A stretch of DNA of 64,000 bases from Rhizobium sp. NXC24 (lineage in GTDB: Bacteria; Pseudomonadota; Alphaproteobacteria; Rhizobiales; Rhizobiaceae). The position numbers were made by a program, and so were the translations under genes. The stretch lies in contig NZ_CP024311.1 of the NCBI RefSeq assembly GCF_002944315.1, positions 2,394,501 to 2,458,500 on the forward strand. The letters are read 5' to 3'. This document shows, piece after piece, positions 36,198 through 45,052 of the stretch. Positions within the stretch are counted from its first letter, which is position 1. Each line of letters opens with the position of its first letter. A model generated the notes under the pieces. It was not told the origin of the DNA. It saw nothing but the letters and a program-made list of their open reading frames with translations, and ran no database searches.

Positions 36198-36662
36198 TCA
36201 ATGTGCATAGCCGACGGGGATGGATGTGCCGCTTTTCAACTCCTCCATGGAAATGGAGGCCGAGACATCGAAGAGCTCGATCTTGCGTACGAGCATCTTG
36301 TAGATGACATCATAGTGCTCGACACGCGGCAGCACGATTTTCAGGATGTAGTCGTGATTGCCGGTCAGCCGGTGCGCCTCGACAATCTCCGGAATGTCGC
36401 TGATCGCCTTGCGAAAGGTCTCGATCCATTCGTCGGCATGATGTGCGGTCTTGATCAGCGCGTAGAGCGTGGTGGGCACACCCATCTTCTCGCGGTCGAG
36501 CACGACAATACGTCTGGCGATGTGGCCACTCTCCTCCAGCCGCTGAATGCGACGGGAACAGGCGGAGACCGACAGCGCCACGCGGTCGGCAAGATCGGTC
36601 ACCGAAATGCCGGCATCGGTCTGCAAAAGATCGAGAATCTTTCTGTCTCGCCCGTCGAGCAT
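36198..36662 (-). CDS. Lrp/AsnC family transcriptional regulator
   Basis: 154 aa from ATG 36662 (AGGGAGAT upstream); the longer frame to 36719 would run into the operator. N-terminal HTH LDGRDRKILDLLQTDAGISV ... RIQRLEESG, then an RAM ligand-sensing domain (EIVEAHRLTGNHDYILKIV). Divergent from the amino-acid racemase gene, which it probably regulates in response to an amino acid. Confidence 0.94.
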   Translation of the reverse strand: MLDGRDRKILDLLQTDAGISVTDLADRVALSVSACSRRIQRLEESGHIARRIVVLDREKMGVPTTLYALIKTAHHADEWIETFRKAISDIPEIVEAHRLTGNHDYILKIVLPRVEHYDVIYKMLVRKIELFDVSASISMEELKSGTSIPVGYAH

Positions 36663-36690
36663 ATGCAACGATCTCCCTAATGGCGCTGTA

Positions 36691-36722
36691 ATTTTGCGCA
36701 TAATATCATTCTTGCGCAAAAT
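36691..36722. promoter_or_regulatory. Lrp-type operator
   Basis: ATTTTGCGCA (36691-36700) and TGCGCAAAAT (36713-36722) form a perfect 10-bp inverted repeat around a 12-base A/T-rich spacer, in the 160-base gap between the divergent lrp-type and racemase genes, 29 bases from the lrp start. Arm length and A/T spacer fit an Lrp-family dimer site. Confidence 0.7.
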
Positions 36723-36822
36723 CTTGCAGTGAAGATCGCATAGACGACAAAGATTGCAAACACGAGGCGCGTGAAATGTCTCAATATTCTGCTATTCACA
36801 TTCGAGAACGGAGAGCGGCAGT

Positions 36823-37542
36823 ATGCGCACTATCGGCCTGATCGGCGGCATGAGTTTCGAGAGTTCGGCAGTTTATTATCGTCTTATCAATGAGATGGTT
36901 CGCGACAGACTAGGCGGCCTCGCCTCTGCCGAGGTGCTGATGTATTCCGTCAATTTCGAAGAGATCGTCGCCATGCAGAAGGCCGGGCGTTGGGACGATG
37001 CCGCTGCCCGTCTCGGGGATGCCGCGCTTCGCCTGCAGATCGCCGGTGCCGAATGCGTGTTGATCTGCACCAACACCATGCATCTGATCGCCCCGGAAGT
37101 TGCCGCGCGTATCTCGATCCCCCTGATCCATATCATCGACGAGACCGCTGCCACGCTGAAGGCCGCCGGCCGCGTTAAGCCGCTACTGCTTGCCACGCGC
37201 TACACGATGGAACACGGCTTCTATGCCGACCGCATGGCCCGCAATGGCGTTTCCGTCATGGTCCCCGGCGCTGAAGATCGCACCACGACCCACGACATCA
37301 TCTTCAATGAACTCTGCGCCGGCGTCGTCAAGGACGAGTCGCGCCGGAAGCTGATGGCCATCATCGAGCGCGCCAAAGCCGAAGGCGCCGATAGCGTCAT
37401 TCTTGGCTGCACCGAGATCTGCCTGATCCTGGATCCGAACGCGCTTACTCTGCCGGGCTTCGACACCACGGCGATTCACGCACAGAAAGCTGTCGATTTC
37501 GCTGTCGGCAATGAAAAGGCAAGAGCAAGCCAGGCCGCGTAA
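36823..37542 (+). CDS. aspartate/glutamate racemase family protein
   Basis: 239 aa. Two-Cys racemase layout: IGLIGGMSFESSAVYYRLIN at the N-terminus, the first catalytic Cys in LICTNTMHLI, and the second in ILGCTEICLIL, as in cofactor-independent Asp/Glu racemases. Converts L- to D-amino acids or related acids. Divergent from and likely controlled by the Lrp-type protein. Confidence 0.93.
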   Translation: MRTIGLIGGMSFESSAVYYRLINEMVRDRLGGLASAEVLMYSVNFEEIVAMQKAGRWDDAAARLGDAALRLQIAGAECVLICTNTMHLIAPEVAARISIPLIHIIDETAATLKAAGRVKPLLLATRYTMEHGFYADRMARNGVSVMVPGAEDRTTTHDIIFNELCAGVVKDESRRKLMAIIERAKAEGADSVILGCTEICLILDPNALTLPGFDTTAIHAQKAVDFAVGNEKARASQAA

Positions 37543-37552
37543 ATCAAGCCAA

Positions 37553-37577
37553 ATTTACTTGACTGAGTCAAATAAAT
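37553..37577. promoter_or_regulatory. MarR-type operator
   Basis: ATTTA-C-TTGACT-G-AGTCAA-A-TAAAT is an almost perfect palindrome (one mismatched pair) 40 bases upstream of the MarR-GNAT start. TTGACT also fits a -35 element, so binding would block the promoter. Autoregulation is inferred from MarR-family practice. Confidence 0.6.
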
Positions 37578-37580
37578 GAT

Positions 37581-37616
37581 GGACATCGTCTCCTATGCTA
37601 TAGGGAGACGATGTCC
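37581..37616 (+). promoter_or_regulatory. 5' hairpin covering the ribosome site
   Basis: GGACATCGTCTCC (37581-37593) and GGAGACGATGTCC (37604-37616) pair perfectly over 13 bp with a 10-base loop TATGCTATAG. The right arm includes the GGGAG ribosome site (37603-37607) and the first ATG (37611). In RNA this would hide the start of the MarR-GNAT gene; as DNA it could instead be a second operator. Confidence 0.6.
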
Positions 37617-38546
37617 ATGCTTGTGACTACGGAACTCGCGACCATCGATGCGGCGCGCGACTTCAATCGCTTCTATACCAGTTTCCTTGGCGTTCTGAAC
37701 AAAGCCTATCTCGACAGCCCCTATGCGCTGACTGACGTCCGCGTGCTGTTCGAAGTCGGCTCGCGTGGCGGCGTCGCCGCTTCGACATTGACACGGGATC
37801 TGCATCTCGATCCCGCCTATCTCAGCCGCATTCTGAAACGCTTTCGCGAAGACGGCTTGATCGAAACCAAGCCAGATCCGGACGATCTGCGCAGCCAGAT
37901 CATTACAGTCACCGACAAGGGACAAGCGCAGTTCCACGAGTTTGTCCGCCGCTCCCGCGCCGAGATCGCCGGGCATTTCGATGCGCTGGCCATCGGTGAG
38001 CCCGAACGTGTCGTGGACGCGATGCGAACGATCCAGACCGTCCTCAACTCAAGTGCCAATGTCACGCCTCCCGCCGTCATCCGCACTCACCGCGCCGGCG
38101 ATATCGGCTGGATCGTCCAGAGCCAGGCCCGCTTCTATTGCGAGGAATTCGGCTGGGATCTGCGTTTCGAAGGCCTGATCGCCGAGGTCGCCGGAAAATT
38201 CCTCTCCAACTTCAATCCGCAGAAGGACCAATGCTGGATCGTCGAGCGGGGCGGACTGAACATCGGTTCCGTCATGGTCGCCGATGGCGGCGACGGCTTC
38301 GCAAAGCTCCGGCTGCTCTATGTCGACAAGACGGCACGAGGCCTCGGCCTCGGCAAGCTGCTGGTCGGTGAATGCATCCGTTTTGCCCGCAACGCCGGCT
38401 ATCGTCAGCTTTCGCTCTGGACAAACGACATCCTCGATACTGCCCGAGCCATCTATGTCCAGGCTGGATTCCGACTCGTCTCGGAAGAAAAACACCGTAT
38501 GTTCGGCCCCGAATTGAACGGCCAGACATGGGTGCTGGACCTCTAA
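37617..38546 (+). CDS. MarR-GNAT fusion regulator/acetyltransferase
   Basis: About 309 aa. Residues 1-150 form a MarR winged helix (STLTRDLHLDPAYLSRILKRF, DDLRSQIITVTDKG); residues ~160-310 form a GNAT domain (LRLLYVDKTARGLGLGKLLV with the acetyl-CoA loop, then SLWTNDILDTARAIYVQAGF). ATG 37617 is favoured over 37611 because GGGAG sits nine bases before it. Such fusions sense and acetylate small molecules. A MarR-type palindrome and a 13-bp hairpin lie upstream. Confidence 0.9.
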   Translation: MLVTTELATIDAARDFNRFYTSFLGVLNKAYLDSPYALTDVRVLFEVGSRGGVAASTLTRDLHLDPAYLSRILKRFREDGLIETKPDPDDLRSQIITVTDKGQAQFHEFVRRSRAEIAGHFDALAIGEPERVVDAMRTIQTVLNSSANVTPPAVIRTHRAGDIGWIVQSQARFYCEEFGWDLRFEGLIAEVAGKFLSNFNPQKDQCWIVERGGLNIGSVMVADGGDGFAKLRLLYVDKTARGLGLGKLLVGECIRFARNAGYRQLSLWTNDILDTARAIYVQAGFRLVSEEKHRMFGPELNGQTWVLDL

Positions 38547-38598
38547 TCAAATAACGCGCCATCACGATTATGTTGCGCCGCAAAATTCCGCTTGATTT

Positions 38599-38614
38599 GG
38601 AAACGATCATTTCC
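38599..38614. promoter_or_regulatory. TetR-type operator candidate
   Basis: GGAAA-CGATCA-TTTCC (5-bp arms, 6-base spacer), flanked by TTT/AAA, lies 13 bases before the TetR start at 38627. Position and symmetry suggest autoregulation and control of the downstream MFS gene. Confidence 0.45.
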
Positions 38615-38626
38615 TAAACAGTCTGC

Positions 38627-39244
38627 ATGACGACAGACACACAAGACTTCTCCCCGAAGCTTCGCGGTCGCCCGCGGGAATTCGATATGGACGCAGCGCT
38701 CGACGAGGCACTGCGGGTCTTTTCCGAGCGCGGCTACTATGCCGCCTCGATTAGCGAACTGACCGAGGCCATGGGGCTGACCGCGGGCAGCGTCTACAAG
38801 GCGTTCGGCGACAAGCGGGGCGTGTTCCTGGCCGCTTTCGATCGCTATCGCCGTATGCGCCAGCAACTGATCGATGAGGCTCTTGCGAAGGGCCCGAACG
38901 CATATGAGAAACTGCGTATTTTGGTGGCGTTCTTCGCCGAAGCTTCGTGCGGTGAGATCGGCCGCAGAGGCTGTCTCGTGGTCGGCAGCGCGACCGAGCT
39001 TGCGCTTTTCGACAAGGAGGTCGCCAGCCGTGTCAGCGTGGCTTTCGATTTCGACGAGCGGCGCATTCGCGACCTCGTCCTTCTGGGTCAGGCGGATGGA
39101 TCCGTGGCAAAGCATATCGACCCTGAAAGCACCGCCTGCGCCTTGCTTGCCCTAACGAAAGGCATGCGCGTGATCGGAAAGACCGGCCGCAAAACCGAAC
39201 ATATGCTCGCCGTCGCCGAGACGGCCATGAAACTGCTGAACTGA
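38627..39244 (+). CDS. TetR/AcrR family transcriptional regulator
   Basis: 205 aa. HTH GYYAASISELTEAMGLTAGSVYKAFGDKRGVF near residues 35-67; C-terminal TetR_C-type domain with GCLVVGSATELALFDKEVA. Lies 56 bases before a same-strand MFS transporter gene, a standard efflux-regulator pairing. Confidence 0.92.
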   Translation: MTTDTQDFSPKLRGRPREFDMDAALDEALRVFSERGYYAASISELTEAMGLTAGSVYKAFGDKRGVFLAAFDRYRRMRQQLIDEALAKGPNAYEKLRILVAFFAEASCGEIGRRGCLVVGSATELALFDKEVASRVSVAFDFDERRIRDLVLLGQADGSVAKHIDPESTACALLALTKGMRVIGKTGRKTEHMLAVAETAMKLLN

Positions 39245-39300
39245 TTTTTTCACACGAATTTTCGGGGAGCACGCTCCCTCGCCCGCATCGAGGATAAAAC

Positions 39301-40515
39301 ATGCCCGCAACTTCCGCTGCCAGACGGGAGAGCACACCGCTCCCCGAGAAGACCATTTCACCGCTGTTGACATTCATGTTCGCTGCCGCCTGCGGGCTGG
39401 TGGCCGCCAATCTCTATTACGGCCAGCCGCTGGCCGGTCCGATCAGCCAGGCGCTGGGATTCACGCCGGCGGCAACCGGTTTGATCGTGACACTAACGCA
39501 GATCGGTTACGGCCTCGGCCTGCTGCTGATCGTGCCGCTCGGCGATCTCCTGGAAAACCGCAGGCTGGTACTGACGCTGATCGGTCTTTCGGCACTGGCG
39601 CTCGTCGGCGCCGCCTTTGCGTGGTCGCCGTCGCTCTTCCTGCTCGCCTCGCTCTGCATCGGCCTCGCCTCCGTCGCTGTCCAGGTGCTGGTGCCTTTCG
39701 CCGCCCATATGGCGCCGGATGCCAGCCGCGGCGCGGTTGTGGGCAATGTCATGAGTGGCCTGCTTTGCGGCATCATGCTCGCGCGGCCCGCGGCAAGCTT
39801 CCTGTCGGAACTCTTCTCCTGGCATGCGGTCTATATCCTCTCCGCCGGCGTCATGATCGGACTTGCCATCATCCTTCGCGTCGTCCTGCCGACCCGTGTT
39901 CCGCATACCAAGCTGCATTACGGCCAACTGCTTTATTCGATGGGCCATCTCGCGCTGCATACGCCGGTGCTACAGCGCCGCGCGCTCTATCAGGCCTGCA
40001 TGTTCGGCGCCTTCAGCCTGTTCTGGACGACGACGCCGCTGCTGCTTGCAAGCCCTGCCTTCGGCCTGACGCAGAACGGTATTGCGCTCTTCGCGCTGGC
40101 TGGAGCTGCGGGCGCGGTCGCTTCGCCGATTGCCGGCCGTGTCGCTGATCGCGGCTGGACGAAGCTTGCCACCACCTTCGCCCTAGTGCTCGCCATCATC
40201 GCGCTCCTTATTGGCCATGCGTCCGGCAGCGGTTCGCTACTGGCGCTGGCGACATTGACGCTCTCCGGCATCCTGCTCGATTTCGGCGTACAGACCAATC
40301 TCGTGCTCGGCCAGCGCGCCATCTTTGCGCTGAGCGCCGAACATCGCAGCCGCCTGAACGGTCTCTACATGGCGACATTCTTTGCCGGCGGCGCCCTCGG
40401 CTCGGCGATCGGCGGCTGGGCCTATGCCACCGGCGGCTGGAACCTCGCCTCTTGGATCGGCGTCTGCTTCCCGGTCGTGGCGCTGCTCATTTTCCTGACC
40501 GAGCGGCAGAAATGA
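39301..40515 (+). CDS. MFS efflux transporter
   Basis: 404 aa, about twelve transmembrane helices. The loop 2-3 motif is present as IVPLGDLLENRRL (variant GxxxDxxxxR) and the second half has SPIAGRVADRGW. An aromatic-compound/multidrug exporter of the DHA1 type is most likely; likely controlled by the TetR gene before it. The stop directly abuts the convergent monooxygenase (40516). Confidence 0.93.
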   Translation: MPATSAARRESTPLPEKTISPLLTFMFAAACGLVAANLYYGQPLAGPISQALGFTPAATGLIVTLTQIGYGLGLLLIVPLGDLLENRRLVLTLIGLSALALVGAAFAWSPSLFLLASLCIGLASVAVQVLVPFAAHMAPDASRGAVVGNVMSGLLCGIMLARPAASFLSELFSWHAVYILSAGVMIGLAIILRVVLPTRVPHTKLHYGQLLYSMGHLALHTPVLQRRALYQACMFGAFSLFWTTTPLLLASPAFGLTQNGIALFALAGAAGAVASPIAGRVADRGWTKLATTFALVLAIIALLIGHASGSGSLLALATLTLSGILLDFGVQTNLVLGQRAIFALSAEHRSRLNGLYMATFFAGGALGSAIGGWAYATGGWNLASWIGVCFPVVALLIFLTERQK

Positions 40516-41763
40516 TCAAGACGGCTGCGGAACGATGGTCCGCAGCCAGTCGCATTCACTGAGGCCGGCAGCGGCAAATGGGTCGATCAAGGTGCCGGAG
40601 ACAATAGACGCCAAGATCTGCGGCCCCGGCGGTACCCTGGCGATCATGGCAACCAGTCGATCCCGGATCCAGGCCAATGCTGCCGAATCCGACTGGTAGA
40701 ACGGCGTAAACGTCAGCGATAGCAACTGGAACAGCCGCACATGCATGCGCCGCGCTTTGGCGTAAGCCGCAAGCGCCGCGCTGATATCGTCGTTGCCCGC
40801 CAATGCATGCGCAAGCGCCGCTACATCCAGCAGCGCCATATTGGCGCCCTGCCCGAGTTGCGGGCTGGTCGAATGGGCGGAGTCGCCGACGAAAACCGTG
40901 CGGCCGCTATAGGGAATGGCCACGGTTCGATGGGCGTAGCGCGCCAGCGTCAACTGTTCCCAATCGATAATTTGATCAAGCAACGGCTGGCATTCCGGCC
41001 AATAGCCGCGGATCGCCGACTTCCAGCGCTCAAGCCCCTGCCGGCGCACCTCGTCTGCATCCGCTATCTTCAAGCTCCAGAACAACGCCGCCTGCTTCGG
41101 CAGATCCGGCTTACGCTGTCCGATCGGCAACACGCCGATCATCACTTTCGCTTGGTCGTAGCGCTGCGTCAGTGCCCTCTCATCCACCAATCCATCGGGA
41201 CAATCCAGCGTCGCCCAGAAGGCGCCATAGGCGAGATTGCGCACCCGTGGTGCGACCGGGCAGGCAGCGACCAACTCAGAACGCGCGCCGCTCGCGTCGA
41301 CGACAAGATCATACGGCCCCAACCGCTCTCCGCCCTCGGTAATGAGATGGGTGTGACTGCCCTCTTCCAGCACGCCAGTTACCCGCCGTCCGGTGAGGAC
41401 AAGGTGTCGCCGCGCAGAGACTTCGTCATAGAGCGTGTCGAACAGTGCGGCGCGATGAACCGCCAGCCCATAGCGCCCGCCGGCCAGCGTGTCATAGCGC
41501 ACGTCAAGAACGATGCAGCCACGTTTCGCCTCGGTGCCGAACAGCCGATCGATGCGATTGCCGGCGGTGTGAATGGCAGGACCGAGGCCGAGCGATTCCA
41601 GCACGGTCAGGCCGGTTGGCTGCAGCATCAGCGCGGATCCGACCGGCGAAGGACTATCGAACCGCTCGATAATTTCCGTCGTATGACCGGCACGTGATAG
41701 AAACAGGGCAGCCGCAAGGCCCGCAGGTCCGGCACCGACGATCGCAATTTTCAGGGATTTCAC
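40516..41763 (-). CDS. FAD-dependent monooxygenase
   Basis: 415 aa, GTG start. FAD motif IAIVGAGPAGLAAALFLSRAG at residues 6-26, an internal DLVVDASGARS (DG-type motif), and VFVGDSAHSTSPQLGQGANMALLDVAALA, the GD motif of aromatic hydroxylases. Likely hydroxylates an aromatic or similar compound with NAD(P)H. Nine bases after the HxlR-type regulator on the same strand, so cotranscribed. Confidence 0.92.
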   Translation of the reverse strand: MKSLKIAIVGAGPAGLAAALFLSRAGHTTEIIERFDSPSPVGSALMLQPTGLTVLESLGLGPAIHTAGNRIDRLFGTEAKRGCIVLDVRYDTLAGGRYGLAVHRAALFDTLYDEVSARRHLVLTGRRVTGVLEEGSHTHLITEGGERLGPYDLVVDASGARSELVAACPVAPRVRNLAYGAFWATLDCPDGLVDERALTQRYDQAKVMIGVLPIGQRKPDLPKQAALFWSLKIADADEVRRQGLERWKSAIRGYWPECQPLLDQIIDWEQLTLARYAHRTVAIPYSGRTVFVGDSAHSTSPQLGQGANMALLDVAALAHALAGNDDISAALAAYAKARRMHVRLFQLLSLTFTPFYQSDSAALAWIRDRLVAMIARVPPGPQILASIVSGTLIDPFAAAGLSECDWLRTIVPQPS

Positions 41764-41772
41764 TGGCCGCGC

Positions 41773-42189
41773 TCAGTCCTGCGATTGATCGAAACGGACG
41801 CGTGCAGCGCGCACAGCATCATGGTTGGCCTCGGCCCAATTCAAGAGTTGCGCCAAAGGCACATACAGCGAGCGGCCGAGATCGGTCATGCGATATTCGA
41901 CACTCGGCGGCTTGGTTGGAAACACCTCGCGGCCGATATAGCCATCGCGCTGGAGGTCCCGCAGCGTCTGGGTCAACATGCGCTGTGAAATATCCGGCAC
42001 CATGCGCCGCAGCTCGCCGAAACGATACGGCCGCTGCGCCAAGGCTTCCAGCAGCAACACCGACCACTTGCCGCCGATCTGCGAGATCAGGTCCCGCACC
42101 GGGCAATTCGTAAAATCGAGTTTGCTGACATCGAAGACACGCAGCGGTTCCTCTGTGCTGCGCAAGTTGACGACGGTGCTGGCGCTCAT
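41773..42189 (-). CDS. HxlR family transcriptional regulator (QorR/YtfH-like)
   Basis: 138 aa winged helix with the HxlR Cys near the N-terminus (NCPVRDLISQIGGKWSVLLLEAL), RFGELRRMVPDISQRMLTQTLRDL and EYRMTDLGRSL. In E. coli the same family (YtfH) is divergent from ytfG as here with the quinone reductase gene at 42332. The Cys may sense oxidants or electrophiles. Confidence 0.92.
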   Translation of the reverse strand: MSASTVVNLRSTEEPLRVFDVSKLDFTNCPVRDLISQIGGKWSVLLLEALAQRPYRFGELRRMVPDISQRMLTQTLRDLQRDGYIGREVFPTKPPSVEYRMTDLGRSLYVPLAQLLNWAEANHDAVRAARVRFDQSQD

Positions 42190-42331
42190 ATCGGGCTGGT
42201 TCCCTTTTGGTAACGTAGGGCTGAAAAACTGCCTCCTTTACAGCCCGAAGTCAATTCCTATTCTAGTGCTAGTCTCTTTTTGAGAGCGGAAAACCTCTGC
42301 AAGTCCGCGGCGGTCAAACAAGGAAAAACAT

Positions 42332-43219
42332 ATGAGCAGCACTCTTCTCGTCACCGGCGCCGCGGGTCAGCTTGGTCAGCGCGTCATTCATCACCTGCTG
42401 GAGACATACAGGGTCGCGCCCAGCCGCATCATTGCCGCCACCCGCAGCCCGGAGAAGCTTGCCGACCTCGCCGCCAAGGGCGTCGTCACCCGCAAGGCCG
42501 ATTTTGATGATGCCGCCAGCCTGTCCGCCGCCTTTGCCGGCGTCGACCGCCTGCTTATCATCAGCACCGACTCGCTCGCCGTTCCCGGTCAGCGCCTGAA
42601 GCAGCATACGGCTGCCGTTGAAGCCGCGAAGGCCGCTGGCGTGAAGCACATTCTCTACACCTCCATGCCGGCCCCGGAAGGTTCGCTCGTCAGCTTCGCG
42701 CCTGACCATCTCGGCACGGAAAACGCCATCAAGGCAAGCGGCATCGGCTACACCATCCTGCGCGACGCCTGGTATTTCGACAACTATCTGATGGGTCTGC
42801 CGCATAGCCTCGAAACCGGCAAGTGGTACACCGCGACCGGCGGCGGCCGCGTCAGCAACATCAGCCGCGAAGATTGCGCGCTCGCCATCGCCGCCGCCTT
42901 GGCGTCCGATGCGACGGAAGATGCTACCTACACTCTGACGGGCTCGACTGCCGTCACCATCGATGAGATTGCGAGCGTCGTCAGCAGGATCACCGACCGT
43001 CCGCTGGAAGTCGTACAGGTCAACGACGAACAACTCGCCGCTGGCCTCAACGGCGCCGGCCTGCCGAAATTCGTGGTCGACATGCTCGTCTCCTTCGACG
43101 CTAACATCCGCGCCGGCAATTTCAACATCCTCACGAACGACTTCAACAAGCTGACCGGCAAGGAGCCGCAGACACTGCGCAGCTTCGTCGAGGAACACAA
43201 GGCCGCGTTGCTCGGCTAA
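42332..43219 (+). CDS. NmrA-like NAD(P)H:quinone oxidoreductase (YtfG/QorB-like)
   Basis: 295 aa atypical SDR. LLVTGAAGQLGQRVIHHLLE binds NAD(P)H; middle SMPAPEGSL and LRDAWYFDNYL match the QOR2 family, which reduces quinones. Divergent from the HxlR regulator; a CTAG-TG-CTAG repeat near 42263-42272 in the gap may be its operator. Confidence 0.9.
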   Translation: MSSTLLVTGAAGQLGQRVIHHLLETYRVAPSRIIAATRSPEKLADLAAKGVVTRKADFDDAASLSAAFAGVDRLLIISTDSLAVPGQRLKQHTAAVEAAKAAGVKHILYTSMPAPEGSLVSFAPDHLGTENAIKASGIGYTILRDAWYFDNYLMGLPHSLETGKWYTATGGGRVSNISREDCALAIAAALASDATEDATYTLTGSTAVTIDEIASVVSRITDRPLEVVQVNDEQLAAGLNGAGLPKFVVDMLVSFDANIRAGNFNILTNDFNKLTGKEPQTLRSFVEEHKAALLG

Positions 43220-43378
43220 GGCTTTGGAGAAGGTCAGGCTGGGCCGCCACGGCGGCAAGGGCCTGCCTGACCGCCTACTCCAAACTAGTCCGCGTCGACG
43301 GGGAACAACCAAAGACAACATCCGCTGATCGTTAAGAACTGCGCAAATCTGCGCTTGCGTATTAGGAGCCTCAGTTGA

Positions 43379-43648
43379 CTATACGCTGAGTGTGGACGGT
43401 ACGGTGTGAGATGGCGACGAAATCTTTCGCATGACCGCGCGAAGAGAGAAGACGCACGTCGCTACGCTTACGGGCAAAACCATCGAGCAAATCACCAGAG
43501 TCGTGATTGCTCTGTCACAATGATTTCCGTCAGGGCATTGCTCTAAGCCGTCCGAAAGAGCCGCGAATCCAACAAAGCTGATAACAAAGCTGTCGATCAA
43601 TCCCAGCACCAACAATACAATAAGAATTGTCAGCTTTGCGGCCTTCAT
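43379..43648 (-). CDS. small two-helix membrane protein
   Basis: 89 aa. Two hydrophobic segments, LTILIVLLVLGLIDSFVISF (6-25) and AITTLVICSMVLPVSVATCV (47-66), separated by a Cys-containing loop (EQCPDGNHCD). No strong ribosome site is visible, and it lies alone after pdxJ on the same strand beyond a terminator. No family recognised. Confidence 0.5.
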   Translation of the reverse strand: MKAAKLTILIVLLVLGLIDSFVISFVGFAALSDGLEQCPDGNHCDRAITTLVICSMVLPVSVATCVFSLRAVMRKISSPSHTVPSTLSV

Positions 43649-43738
43649 TACACAAACTCACGATCACTGGGGTCGAGCTAGTTGCTGCAACTAACTCTCT
43701 TTGACAGGAGGGTTCGCAGCTTAGCCTCAGAATTGAAA

Positions 43739-43773
43739 AGCCATTCTGCACCCGTTTTGCGTGCAGAATGGCT
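43739..43773 (-). terminator. rho-independent terminator after pdxJ
   Basis: AGCCATTCTGCAC (43739-43751) and GTGCAGAATGGCT (43761-43773) make a perfect 13-bp stem with a 9-base loop. Read on the minus strand it is followed by TTTTCAATTC, so it terminates transcription from pdxJ, whose stop is 103 bases upstream. Confidence 0.7.
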
Positions 43774-43875
43774 GAAAAGAACAATGCTAGCAAGAGGCAC
43801 GCCCGCGATATTCAGATCGCAAGCGGAAACAACAGCTATACGAGTTGATTTCTCGGTACGTGAAGGATTTTTAGC

Positions 43876-44628
43876 TCAAACCGCCTGACCACAAGCCCGG
43901 CGGAAGCGCCGCACCGTTTCGGCCATGCCATATTCCAGCGCATCGGCAGTCAGCCCATGGCCGATCGAAGTCTCTGCAAGCTTCGGAATACGCTTAAGCA
44001 ACGCTGGCAGATTGGCGACCGTCAAATCGTGACCGGCATTGACGTCAAGGCCGTTGGCGAATGCAGCATCAGCCGTCTTGCCAAGCGCTTCGAGAATGAC
44101 GGCAGCGCGCTCCGGTGCGTCATAGCAGCCACCATAGGGGCCGGTGTAAAGCTCGATGCGGTCGGCACCGACCTCCTTGGCGATCTTCACCGCGTCGGCA
44201 TCGCCGTCGCCGTCGGCAAACAGCGAAACGCGGCAGCCGATCTTCTTGTATTTGGCGACGACATCGACCAGCAAATCGCGGTTCTTACGGAAATCCCAGC
44301 CGTGGTCGGATGTCGCCTGTGAGGGATCGTCGGGTACCAGCGTCACCTGCTCCGGCTCTACGGATGCACAGAGATCGAAGAACTCGTCTGTCGGATAGCC
44401 TTCGATATTGAACTCCGCTTCCGGAAATTCATCGTCGATCAGCGCCCGGATTTCGGGCAGATCAGAGAAGCGGATGTGCCGCTGATCGGGCCGCGGATGC
44501 ACGGTCAGACCGCTGGCGCCGGCGGCAAGCGCGATGCGTCCCAAGCCCGTGACACTTGGCCAGGGAAGATCGCGCCGGTTACGCAGCATCGCGATGGCGT
44601 TGAGGTTCACGGAGAGCTTGGCGGGCAT
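43876..44628 (-). CDS. pdxJ: pyridoxine 5'-phosphate synthase
   Basis: 250 aa from ATG 44628; the longer frame to 44868 is upstream read-through. [16 protein letters not shown] at the start, [32 protein letters not shown] and the C-terminal [12 protein letters not shown] ... [11 protein letters not shown] are PdxJ signatures. Condenses amino-acetone phosphate derivative and deoxyxylulose phosphate in B6 synthesis. Monocistronic. Confidence 0.97.
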   Translation of the reverse strand: MPAKLSVNLNAIAMLRNRRDLPWPSVTGLGRIALAAGASGLTVHPRPDQRHIRFSDLPEIRALIDDEFPEAEFNIEGYPTDEFFDLCASVEPEQVTLVPDDPSQATSDHGWDFRKNRDLLVDVVAKYKKIGCRVSLFADGDGDADAVKIAKEVGADRIELYTGPYGGCYDAPERAAVILEALGKTADAAFANGLDVNAGHDLTVANLPALLKRIPKLAETSIGHGLTADALEYGMAETVRRFRRACGQAV

Positions 44629-45052
44629 GATCGAAATCCATGATTTATAAAGAGGATAATACATCCGTTTTATGCGATTGCACGCCGCAAGACCAACGAG
44701 ATTCGAACATCGACTCATGCAAAAGATTGATGGTCTTCCCCTCTTTTGCCGTCTCGCCCGTCCGACGATACCCCCTTCGGGCAACTTATAATTTCGCCGA
44801 AACCCGATAGCGTCGTTGTATCGGGCGCCTGATTTGATTCGTCCGGGAACGAGGGAGCTCAAGCTCACCCACAGTAAATTTGTCCTTATGAAACCTAAGA
44901 ATTTTCATCGGCGACATATCTGCGTTTGTTAGTCGCGTCATTGTGAAAGCGAGTTGGGCGTAGCTGCGGCCTCCTCCGTCAGACAAAAAAATAGGCACTC
45001 AATCGTGGCGTGGGGCGCCGCGACAAAAGGGGATGGAAATATGGAGGTACTC
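44629..45052. other. 424-base gap between divergent pdxJ and the MerR gene
   Basis: No gene is supported: the short minus frame at 44786-44998 has no ribosome site and no protein-like pattern. The gap should carry the divergent promoters of pdxJ and the MerR-type gene. No strong palindrome or known RNA motif stands out by eye. Confidence 0.5.

Noticed and set aside
42314..43321. 335-codon minus-strand open frame
   Set aside because: Antisense to the quinone reductase gene, whose NAD-binding motif and divergent regulator are clear.
43682..43888. 68-codon plus-strand frame after pdxJ
   Set aside because: It runs through the perfect 13-bp terminator stem and into the 3' end of pdxJ; no ribosome site.
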